Position numbers and translations under genes: made by a program
The notes under the pieces: generated by a model
Told to the model about the DNA's origin: nothing
The model's database searches: none
What the model saw: the letters and a program-made list of their open reading frames with translations, nothing else
Origin: Taiwanofungus camphoratus
Lineage: Eukaryota > Basidiomycota > Agaricomycetes > Polyporales > Taiwanofungaceae
DNA length: 64,000 nt
Reading direction: 5' to 3'
Assembly (NCBI GenBank): GCA_003999685.1
Contig: CP021223.1
Span: forward strand, 1,612,001 to 1,676,000
Shown: positions 1 to 9,851 of the stretch, in pieces
How the letters are laid out: every line of letters starts with the position of its first letter
Numbering within the stretch: position 1 is the first letter of the stretch

Positions 1-1223
1 GTATAGAGCATCTTTGAGGTCCCCCTAGGTCAACAGAGCACTGCTACATAATCTCGTACCTTGTTTATCTCTTCATCCCACTCTTCGCAATGTCTTTGGA
101 TGGCTTGCGTGCTTCACTCTTCGGGTCATTTTTGACCAGTTTGGCCCAAGTGCGTGCGCGTCCACTTCTTGACTACAGTGGTTAGATTAAAGGGTCCTGA
201 AGAACTCTCGGTCAGAAGTCGTTCGCAATACAAGACCAGGTGCGTGTAGGTGGAAAGAAATCCCACTGTTCTCTGTCAAAGCCGGTTTTCTCCGCCACTG
301 CTGCCCTTCGTTACCCTTTCGGCAACATCGTACCAAGACTTTTGTAACACTATCTTCGTGATGAATGCGCCCTTCACCACTAGCAAAACCATATTTCTTT
401 ATCCTACTGCATTGATTTCGGTATTCTCTTTATATTCTCTGTGCTTGCCTTCAGATTAACGCCTGTGCGCGGGTTTACTTGGATATCAGACTGTCTGATG
501 AAGCTTATGCCAGCGGGCATTCGACTTTCGATATGCTACGACTTCTTGCCTTTCACCATTGTAAACTCATCCGCTGCTGGTGAGCCAGAGATGTCTGCGG
601 ACGTTGGATTATTATCATACTCAATATAAGACGTTTGACGTGCATGAGCTTGCACAACTGTAGTATCTATTGCTAGTGATCGAATCTTTATAAACGCTAC
701 TGGTTGCGACAAACGGTGCGTGCAAGTACATATCATAGCACTTGGATTATCAGAGGGCCAATGATAGTGAGGGTGACATGCAGCTCAGCAAGTCTCGATC
801 TCCGAGCTGCTCGGAGCAAATGGAGGAACCAATGAGCAGAATTATATTACATATGCACATGCTGATATTGAGATCCGAGCAGATCCTCAGGCCTCAATGG
901 TGGTACGCAACGCACCTCGAGAACGATCAGAGGTGCACTTCAGGAGACTCTACAGCTGACGACCTGATCCCACTTATTACCCGAGACCTTGTAATTCGTG
1001 TGCTCTGGCCTGTCCCAGACAGATCGTGGAGACTGTACACATAACATGAGTGTGCATGAGCAAGAGGTCGTAATCCTGATTGCGTTAAAGCTCGATGCTC
1101 ACCGAGCTGAGCGCTAATAGAATAACGTGACATGCACGTCGTGATATATCAGCTCAGCATTTATCCCAAGGAGGCATTGAGACGATCGTGCTAATTTCAA
1201 TAGACTGCCATCTTCTATTCCTT
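1..1223. other. Unassigned 5' region
   Basis: No gene could be supported here. Open frames are short (up to about 100 codons), several begin at GTG or TTG rather than ATG, and none resembles a family I recognise. Small hyphenated palindromes occur near 800, for example CCGAGC-T-GCTCGG. The first few hundred bases could hold the tail of a gene that begins outside the window. Confidence 0.5.
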
Positions 1224-2152
1224 ATGACTTCGAGAAGCAAAAGCAAGACTATGTTGATCGCCGAAGAGGAACAGAAGTGGAACAGTGTAGGTCTCACTGT
1301 TCTGCCTATCATCGATCAGTTCTGGCTTGTATCATTCACGTACTGATTATGGACTGCCGCAGGCGGCTGATAATATGCAGCAGTTCCACGATCACTTCAA
1401 GTTGGAATGTAAGTTGTTTTCTTGATCTGCTCACAGATGCATTCTCAGTGTGATATGTGTGCTGTTTACTACCAAGTCAAGCATATCTATCAGGTATGTT
1501 TCGTGCTACGACGTCGTCATTGATATTTATCTTGTGAGCAACAGTTAGCAGATGGGTCCTTCTCTAACAGAGGGATGTCGTTGCAAACGTATCTTAGGAT
1601 GGCTAATCAACTTGTGAGACGTGAGCCTTTGCTACGAGTAATGATCATCGCTGTACGGGCACGCTGATATTCATAACTTGCCCTATGTGCACAAGACCTG
1701 ACCGCACATCACACTATCGAAGAGGAGTACATATTCCCTGTCCTCGCTAAGCGGATGCCTGGGTTCGGCACGGGTGAACGGCATCTTAAATCCCATGAAG
1801 CAATCCATGATGGTATATATTTGTCTCTTAGCGGGAACCTTTGCGCAAACAATTGCGCACTGCTTCTGACACTCTGGTTTCAACTGTTGCTTTTAGGTCT
1901 TGACAAGCTCAGCGCGCTGATTCGCCGGTGGACGATGAATCCATCTACATACAGTCCGACAGAGATGATGGCATGCTTGGATAGCTGGAGGGAGGTTCTA
2001 TTTAAGCATTTGGATGAAGAGGTCAGCATTTAATTGCTTGACTCTTACTGTCCTACTAATTGTCTCTTGGTGAAATGTAGGTCGAGGATCTCTCTGGCAA
2101 GAACATGAAGAAGTTTTGGAAATTAGAGGAAATGGATCTAATACCGATGTAA
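1224..2152 (+). CDS. Hemerythrin/HHE cation-binding domain protein
   Basis: This is a small single-domain protein of the hemerythrin-like (HHE) family, whose members bind a di-iron centre in a four-helix bundle and serve in O2, iron or redox sensing or storage. The iron-ligand pattern is visible in order: QQFHDHF, then AHHTIEEEYIFP, then HLKSHEAIHD, then KHLDEEV. I infer seven exons: 1224-1286, 1363-1408, 1477-1493, 1545-1620, 1696-1812, 1897-2021 and 2081-2152. They sum to 516 nt, or 171 residues, in one continuous frame. The third exon is only 17 nt. No signal peptide or second domain is evident, so it is probably cytosolic. Homologues are common in fungi but the physiological role is not settled, so I give no symbol. 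The domain call is firm; the junctions of the smallest exons are less certain. Confidence 0.82.
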
Positions 2153-2721
2153 CTTTGGACAAGGTAGACTACCTCACTCACCATACACATCAGGACTACA
2201 TAATTTTATTGTATGGTAGATAGTGCCCAGTAGGTGAACTCCTGAGCAACTACTTATGATTATAGTATTAGAGTGTATTAGCACTCGATTTAAGCAAAAG
2301 GGAGACGTTAGACAAGTAGCAGTCTCTGATTGATGGCTTGATACAAAAGTGATGAGTAGAAGGACTGTGCAAGGGTATAAGTAAATCTTCTAAACATCAG
2401 TCTGTGGCATTTTTGCGAAAAAATTGGGAGCATATCGTTTTCTATATGCTATTTTTTTTACCATGTTAGGCAGTTATTCACAGCTCGCACCAAATGATGA
2501 CAAAATGATTCACGCCCTTTCTTCAGCCAATGGTTACGTAATCCATGTTTGCGATCGACCATTATAGCAAAACTTCCGCGCTAAGCAGTACTACATTCAT
2601 AACTCACAAACTGCTGTAGGCCTATCGGCGACTGTTTGTCCATTCACACTAGTCACGGACAGATCAATCCTCGAGCTGGGATTTACTTCATCTCTGACGC
2701 CCTACGTGTGTCTCGATAAAA
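2153..2721. other. Intergenic spacer, hemerythrin gene to DBP10
   Basis: AT-rich spacer with a T tract near 2450 and no supportable ORF. It presumably holds the 3' end of the hemerythrin-like gene and the promoter of DBP10. Confidence 0.5.
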
Positions 2722-5700
2722 ATGGCTCCTATCAAACGCAAGTTCTCTTCATTTTCCGCCAGTGAAGAGTCAGATGCAGACACTATTTCAGAGGGACTCC
2801 CATCTGACAGTGACATTGATATCTCCGCCGCTTTGATTGGTAATAAAGACAAAGGAATTCATCCCGAGGGTGTTGAGGATGACGATGAGGAACTGCAAGA
2901 ACTCATCAGAGATTCTATCGCGAAACGCAATGTGAAGGGAGGGACAGATATGTTGAAAAAGACGAAAGGAAAGGCAAGAATGACCAAGGGCGAGGTCGGT
3001 GGAGGAAGCTTCCAGAGCATGGGTAGGTGTCTTCACCCTTGTATGAGATGACAATATGCTTACGCATACCTGACAGGTCTTCATCCATGGCTTCTGCGTT
3101 CCTTGACTCTGCAAGGTTTTCGCATTCCAACACCAATACAGCGTCTTGCTATACCAGCCTTGCTGTCTAATCCTCCAAGGGACCTTGTTGGAATGGCGCG
3201 TACAGGTTCGGGAAAGTCTCTTGCTTACATGGTTCCTCTAGTCCAACGTCTTGGGGGGCGACACTCCTCGACTTTCGGCGCCCGAGCATTGATCCTTCTC
3301 CCTTCTCGAGAACTTGCACTGCAGATTCTCAAAGTAGGGAAGGAACTAGCTAGAGGTTGGCATGCAGGTGACGGTGATCATGCGGGCGATGTGAAGGACA
3401 CTGACGATGGGAAGAAGAGTCAAAGCCTGAGATGGAGTCTCATCGTCGGAGGCGAAGGACTTGACGAACAGTTCGAAATGATCACACAAAATCCTGACAT
3501 GTACGTGCACGTCATGCCACTTCTTTCGGCTGAATCTTACAATTTATACAGTATTATTGCTACCCCGGGTCGCTTGTTGCATCTGATTGTCGAGATGAAT
3601 CTTGACTTAAAGTCAGTGCAGTATGTTGTTTTCGACGAGGCAGACCGTTTGTTCGAGATGGGATTCGAAACTGCCCTCACCGAGATCATTCATCGGCTTC
3701 CTCATACGCGGCAAACCCTTTTATTTTCTGCCACCCTCCCAAAAACTCTCGTCGAATTCGCAAAGGCTGGTTTACAAAACCTTAAACTTGTGCGGCTTGA
3801 CGCGGAAACTAAAATCAGCGGTGATCTCAAGATGGCATTCTTCTCCGTGAAGCAGGCTGAGAAAGACGCATGTCTTCTAGTTCTTTTGAGGGACGTCATC
3901 GGTGTCCCCCTTGGCACTCCTGAATCGAACCACGACAATCATGAGGAGATAACGGACAAAAAGGGCAAAGGTAAACCTAAAGCCAAATACCATGAACAAG
4001 CTACGGCCCCTCATCAGACCCTTGTGTTTGCTGCCACGAAGCATCACGTTGAATACCTCACAAATATGCTGAGCAGTGCGGGCTACTCTGTTTCGCATAT
4101 ATATGGATCGCTTGACCAGACGGCACGCTCTCAACAAATGGATCAATTCCGCCGTGGACGCTCGAGCATATTGGTTGTCACAGATGTTGCCGCACGAGGT
4201 ATTGATATCCCGGTTCTAGAGAACGTCGTGAATTACGACTTCCCGCAGGGTGCTCGGGTGTTTGTCCATCGTGTTGGGCGGACGGCTCGTGCAGGGCGAC
4301 AGGGCTGGGCATGGTCATTCGTGACGAATTCTGAGTTGCCGCATTTGCTGGACTTGCAGCTTTTCCTAGGCCGACCAATCAGGAGCGAAGTATCAAATCC
4401 CAGTGATCGGGTCTACACCGAGTCGCTCGTACTTGGTCCGTTTGAGCGGGAAAAAGTGGATGAAGAAGTGGAGTACATCAAGAAATTGGATGAGGAGAAT
4501 CACAACTTGAGTACTATGCGAGAGGTGATGAAGAAGGGACACGGTATGTATGAGCGAAGCAAAGGCAAGGCCAGCCAAGCGAGCTACAAGCGGGCCAAGG
4601 AGATGATGAAGGAAAGGAAGTGGGGACTCGTTGGAAGCGAGTCAGGTTTGCATCCTGTACTTTTCCGAAACAAGGACGGCACCAGCGCCATGGAGAGATT
4701 AGCTGACGAAGCAAGGAGGAAAACGTTATTGCAAGCGGTCAACTCCTTCAGACCAGCAGAAACCGTGCTTGAGATTGGTTCGAGGGGTAACACGGAGACG
4801 GCTGCTCTGATGAAGCAGAGACGAAAGGCGTTGAGCAAGGCCGCTCAGAGGGCTTCCTTGGCTTCCACTTCTGCAGTCGCTACCGCTCCAGAAAATGGTA
4901 ATGGCGATGGTCAAACTTCCGACGGTAACGTGGAGGGTATGGAGATGGCGGATGAGACAGAAATTGCGGTATACTTTACTTTTACACTAGTTAGTTTGAC
5001 GTTACTGACAAGGACGGCAGGCTGTCTTTGATACTTACCACAGCAAAGGCAAGAAAAGTCATAAGGCCGACTTTAGGGACTCGGAATACTACTTATCACA
5101 CTATCAGAAGGATTCTAACACAGAGAAAGGGTGAGACAGGTATTCTATCTCAGAGCTTCCCTTATTCAAGTTCAATTCGTAGATATTCGTTACGGGATGG
5201 TGCCACATTCGTGGAACAAGCCCAGAATGTCGCTTTCGATCTCGCAGGCGATGAAGGTGTTCAGGATCGTAAACGACGCGAACTTAAATGGGACAAGAAG
5301 AAAAAGAAGTTCGTAAAGGGCTCTGGTGAAGGCGCCGATAATGTCAAGCTCGTAAAAACTGAAAGTGGCGTGAAGCTGCCAGCTACATATCGCAGTGGAC
5401 GGTTTGACGAATGGAAAGCGCAGAATCGTATCAGCATACCGAGGGTAGGTGAGGCCGAGGCGGAGGGGGCACAGAGACGTGGTTCCACATCAACAGGCGG
5501 ACGGAAGTACAAACACAACCAGGTCGCTGCTGCGAAGCCATTTGACAAGCTCAGCAAAGATTTCGAACGGAAAGTGAGACAGAAGAAAAAGAAAGAAGAC
5601 GGAACAGATGGTGGACCCCCCGCAAGGCCTTTGCCATCAGGAAAGAGGAGCAAGGCAGTCAACCGAAGATCAGGAGGCAAAGCCCTAGGTCGAATCAAGA

Positions 5701-5801
5701 CAGAACTCAAGACCGTTGATCAGATACGAAAAGCACGGAAGGTTACAGAAAATCGTAGAGCGAAAAATGCACGCCCCGGTCGAGGGAAAGGCAAGCGATG
5801 A
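2722..5801 (+). CDS. DBP10: ATP-dependent RNA helicase DBP10 (60S ribosome biogenesis)
   Basis: A DEAD-box helicase of the nucleolar DBP10 (DDX54) family, which acts in assembly of the large ribosomal subunit. I place five exons: 2722-3022, 3077-3500, 3552-4968, 5021-5130 and 5183-5801 (2871 nt, 956 residues). An acidic N-terminus precedes the Q-motif (GFRIPTPIQ), motif I (ARTGSGKS), motif Ia (PSRELAL), motif II (DEAD, in VVFDEADRLFE), motif III (SAT), then ARGIDIP and HRVGRTARAG. The C-terminal part matches the DBP10CT domain: DSEYYLSHYQ, YSLRDGATFVEQAQ, LKWDKKKKKFVKG, and TYRSGRFDEWK. It ends in a Lys/Arg-rich tail with nuclear-localisation character. The second intron is 51 nt and has no stop in frame, so retention would insert 17 residues between GGEGLDEQFEM and the ATPGR motif. 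The identification rests mainly on the DBP10CT block, which other DEAD-box families lack. Confidence 0.95.
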
Positions 5802-5853
5802 GACTCTGCAGTCGTTATATATGGTGTATAGTAGAGAGATTGTGGTTGAGTGG

Positions 5854-7682
5854 TCATGCAGCATCAGAATACTCCCATTTTGCTCCATCACCCAAGATCA
5901 CTTTCTGTTCTGGTCTACCCTCAAGCAAATCCACCCCTACGCTCCTCAACGCGTTTACACACCATTCAGGATATCCAGCCTCTCCGAAGTAGCTGGCAAA
6001 GAATGTTTTTAGGTAGCTCGGAAAGGTGCCATGCATGATGGCATCCCGTGCACCGCCCATTACCCTGGCCTCAAAGACAATGTTGTGTTGTGTGAGAGCT
6101 ATTAAGACCTGCCAAGTTACAGGCTGTGGTAAGCTGTGATCGTGTGGTTGCTTACCATGGGCACCCGCTGTCTCCATGGTCACAATATGGTGCAACATAG
6201 CCCGAGACGTGCCGTTTGCACAGGTAGGACAAGGGCAATTTTCATCTATTGGACGAAGATCACTGTCGTGCTTGCCCAAACCTGGTTAGTAAAGATCAGC
6301 ATTTAGGACATTCTACTTGAGCAACTTGTCTTACGAAGGTTGAGAGGGCCGTTGAATGTCAACGCGACGCCGAAACGAGCAGTCCGAGTGGGAAAGACAC
6401 AATCGGCCTATCGAACAATGAGCGACGCAATAGTAGAACATACACTTACAGGCATACCATATCAACACCTAGGGCGACACAGACAAGAAGATCTATATCA
6501 TTTTTCATTCAAGTTGCCGTACGCTGTAGCGATTGTAAGTGCTTGCCTTCAGCAAACCCGATTCCCATGGCATATCGGGGTCCTTACGAGGAGATTGTTA
6601 ACTAGTCAACAAAGGAAAAAGGAAACCAACAAACGATCCACAGGTAATTTATCTGCACATTGCTTGATACTGCATCAAGATGAGTCCCGTCGTTACATCT
6701 TTTGATTGGATGGATCTTTCGTACATTCGCCAAAACGTATCTGAAAGAAAATTATTGAATGTCTTCTTAATGGCACCAGTCAAGTTGTTCACCTTTTGCT
6801 TCCCCGCCACTGAGCCCCCCGATCGCGTATCCTGAGACTCTATCCTTCCTCTTGATCATTTCGTCCAAGCACCGATCTCGGAGCCCGGGGTTAATACCTC
6901 CTTGGACGATAGCAAACAGATTCTGAACATTCGTTTTCCCTGACTTCTCATGATATTCAATACACCTATCTAGCCATCGTATTGTTCTCCACATAGCTTC
7001 TTCTACCCGGGGGCCCACAGTCAAGCTGTGCACTACGGGAAGGTATAATACGTGACCCAAGACAGAATATCGTAGACCGTACTACTCACCCACATCGTCC
7101 AACTGCATCATGATGTCGGAGCCAATGGCATGTTGGATTGATATACTCTCTTCTGGCTGCATAACCAGGTCAGGCAGTCCCACAGGAGGAACGAATGGTT
7201 TACCGTAAGCATGGTTGGCTCTCCAGTGAAAGGACTTGCAAACAGGGCTCCCTCTTCAGTTATTTTGGTGAATTTATTGAGAGACACAAGTTGGAAGCCA
7301 CCACTGTCCTGCCGGGTATCAACTGGACGAATTGTGAGCATGCTTGTTACCCGCTTACAGTCAGAAGATTGTGCTTCCATCCCTGAAACTTATGTGCACC
7401 ACCAGCTTCATTCAGAGCCTTGATTCCTGGTCGAAGATTGAGATGGTATGTATTATTGAGTATTAGTGTTACGCCGAGGGCTTCTACTTGGTGCGAGGTC
7501 AGGCCTTTGATAGCGGCTTGAGTAGCAACTGGCATGAAAGTGGGTAAAGTTGTCACGCCATCTGTGTACTTCGTCAATGGTATATAAGTGAACATGATAT
7601 TGCGACCACACTCACGAGCAAGCTTCATTCTGGAGACTCTCGCCTGCGTGGTATGGCATTTTGCCAATACTTCAAATTCCAT
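5854..7682 (-). CDS. QTRT1: Queuine tRNA-ribosyltransferase catalytic subunit
   Basis: A eukaryotic tRNA-guanine transglycosylase, which exchanges G34 for queuine in GUN-anticodon tRNAs (Tyr, His, Asn, Asp). Landmarks in order are: [17 protein letters not shown] at the start, [32 protein letters not shown] (base-recognition aspartate), [37 protein letters not shown], then [16 protein letters not shown] containing the expected nucleophilic aspartate. The last exon carries the zinc site CPCPTC with a downstream HH and QHN. The start is the ATG at 7682, next to the family's usual N-terminus. It is split by several short introns, and one (6546-6493) appears to use a GC donor. The upstream region is shared with MSY1. 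A partner subunit (QTRT2) is not in this window. The product may associate with mitochondria, as in other eukaryotes, but no clear presequence is visible. Confidence 0.93.
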
Positions 7683-7910
7683 CAAAAGAGGCTGAAGGAA
7701 GGCTCGTGGTATGTTGCCTGTTCCTCTGATACGTGATACAGGTATTCAAATATTCAATTCCACGTGAGGCTGGAGTCGAATTCTGACCTGCCGAAAAACC
7801 TCTGTCCGAGGGCAGGAGGCTATTGGCCTCCCGATCCGATCTGCTGTCCCGATTAGGTATTGTCAAGTCACGACCTGGCGAGCCGATACGCTGAACATCG
7901 TCTCCAAGGA
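7683..7910. promoter_or_regulatory. Bidirectional promoter, QTRT1/MSY1
   Basis: Only 228 bp separate the ATG codons of the two divergent genes, so their promoters must lie in this interval or overlap the genes. I could not single out a TATA box with confidence. Confidence 0.6.
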
Positions 7911-9737
7911 ATGCAACTCTGCTCGTACTATGGCATCCGACGTCTGCAGTCAGTGAGGCCTCATACAGGACTTTTCAAGCAGCGATGTCGGCGCTTTCAT
8001 GTACAAGTTGACCTGCTGGATGACTTGAAGTCAAGAGGCCTGGTTTCAGATGTTACCAGGTGGGCCCGGGATAGCTCCTCATTCCCCTCGGTTTACTCTA
8101 GCATCTACCAGGCCGGACGTCCTTCAGACGGAACTGCGACGGGAACGTCAGGTGGTATATGCTGGTATTGATCCAACCGCGCAGTCACTTCACGTTGGCC
8201 ATCTCCTTCCTCTGCTTTGCTTGTTTCATTTCCAAATTCGAGGCCACCAAATTATCCCATTGGTAAGATGTTGTTTTGCTAACGATACTGATTCTCATCC
8301 GTACACACGCCAGATAGGAGGGGCTACTGGTCTCATAGGAGACCCGTCCGGTCGTGCCACCGAGAGACCGCTCTCAGAGCAAGCAGTTGTCGAGAACAAT
8401 GTGCGAGAACTAACTGTTGCTGTGAAGAGGTTTTTTTCTCGTGCAATCGACTACGCCCAGAAGAGACTTGGGGTGTCAAGGGACGACATACGTGAACCCC
8501 ATGTTGAGAACAATCTGCACTGGCTCAAAAATCTAGGCTTGCTCGAGTTTTTACGCACCATAGGTGTACATAGCAGGGTCAATACCATGATGGCAAGAGA
8601 CAGGTACGCTCAGTGCCTGACTGGATCTTTCATGAATAAGACATTGTCTCCAGTGTACGGGCGCGCCTCGAGTCCCAACAGGGCATCTCCTTCACGGAAT
8701 TCACATATCAACTCTTGCAATCCTACGATTTTTTGACACTTCACAGGAACGCCGGTTGCAACATCCAGATAGGTGGATCAGACCAGTGGGGGAACATTGT
8801 AGCTGGCATCGATCTCATCCATCGAGTGAACGCGGCTTCTAGCCCTGAGAATCGGACCGAGAAGGGATTCGGAATAGTCACTCCCCTGCTGACAACAGCA
8901 TCTGGGCAGAAGTTTGGCAAGAGCGCAGGGAATGCAGTGTCTCTGGACGCGCAAGTAACCAATGTTTTCGATTTCTATCAGGTGTGCCGGATATCGACAT
9001 ATCATGCACCGACTCTGACATGCCTATGCGGCCGCAGTTCTTTCTCAGGACAGCAGACGCAGATGTCGGTCGTTACCTCAAAATGTTCACCTTGTTGCCC
9101 TTGCCTATGATTGATGGAGTCCTCGAAAGCCACGCAGTGAGCATTCTTTTGTTGTCGCGAGGCTTCCGGATTGGCTGATTATATCTAGGGTAGCCCAGAC
9201 GCACGGAGACCGCAACGCCTGCTGGCTCGAGAGGTGACTGAGCTTGTTCACGGAGGTACGTAGCAACACTTAAAACGATGTATCATCGCTCACCTCAATG
9301 CAGCTGAGGGTGTTCGCCGGGCCGAAGTAGCAACGGCAGTCCTGTACGACAACAACTTCGCCTCCGTCAAAGCTGATCAACTTGTTGACGCTCTGCGAGG
9401 ACTGCCGTTCTTTCACTTCTGTGATGCATCCCAGATGCTGAATACACCCATCACCAAATTGGCAGTGCGCTTCCAGGTCGCACCCTCGAACAGTGAGTCT
9501 TCCTCACCTAATATCCCTGTATCCCTGTGCGTGAGAAGCAGTATGTTAAATGTCATGACTCCACCAGGCGCCGCACGTCAGCTGGTCTCCGCCAAGGGGC
9601 TGTACGTCAATCATAAGCCCGTGGACGACCTTCATCAAAAGCTAGATGTGAGCGAACTCGTAGATGGGCGGTTAGCGATTATCAGAGCCGGCAAACAGAA
9701 ACTAGCAGTGGTCGCGCTACATCCAGGCGTACTGTGA
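7911..9737 (+). CDS. MSY1: Mitochondrial tyrosyl-tRNA synthetase
   Basis: A class I bacterial-type TyrRS that charges mitochondrial tRNA-Tyr. The N-terminus is rich in Arg, Ser and His with few acidic residues (starts MQLCSYYGIRRLQSV), as expected of a mitochondrial targeting sequence. Then come AGIDPTAQSLHVGHLLPL (HIGH motif, HVGH), GGATGLIGDPSGR, GCNIQIGGSDQWGNIVAGI (tyrosine and ATP pocket), and QKFGKSAGNAV (KMSKS-type loop). A C-terminal S4-like RNA-binding tail includes ARQLVSAKGLYVNHKPVDD and ends GVL. Introns of about 45-70 nt interrupt the gene; the first joins VTR to PDVLQ. It is divergent from QTRT1. Cytosolic TyrRS is a different enzyme type, so the mitochondrial assignment is firm. 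Confidence 0.94.
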
Positions 9738-9747
9738 TCATTCATGA

Positions 9748-9781
9748 CCAAAAAGGCTATACTCTCCAAAAAGGTTATACT
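9748..9781. repeat. Short tandem direct repeat after MSY1
   Basis: Two 16-nt copies of CCAAAAAGGYTATACT lie 18 nt apart just after the MSY1 stop codon and differ at one base. They fall in the presumed 3' UTR. Confidence 0.6.
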
Positions 9782-9851
9782 AGTTCAAAATCTAGGGTAC
9801 GTGTATCGTGCCTCAGTCCAAGTACTTTTGTTGTATACAGTCCATGGAGAA

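Noticed and set aside
250-1133. Several ORFs of 60-100 codons in the first kilobase
   Set aside because: Some begin at non-ATG codons, they overlap on opposite strands, and none shows family resemblance or splice-joined extension.
6340-6705. 121-codon plus-strand ORF
   Set aside because: It lies opposite the exons of QTRT1 that encode TRTARFG and [13 protein letters not shown], so it is an antisense shadow.
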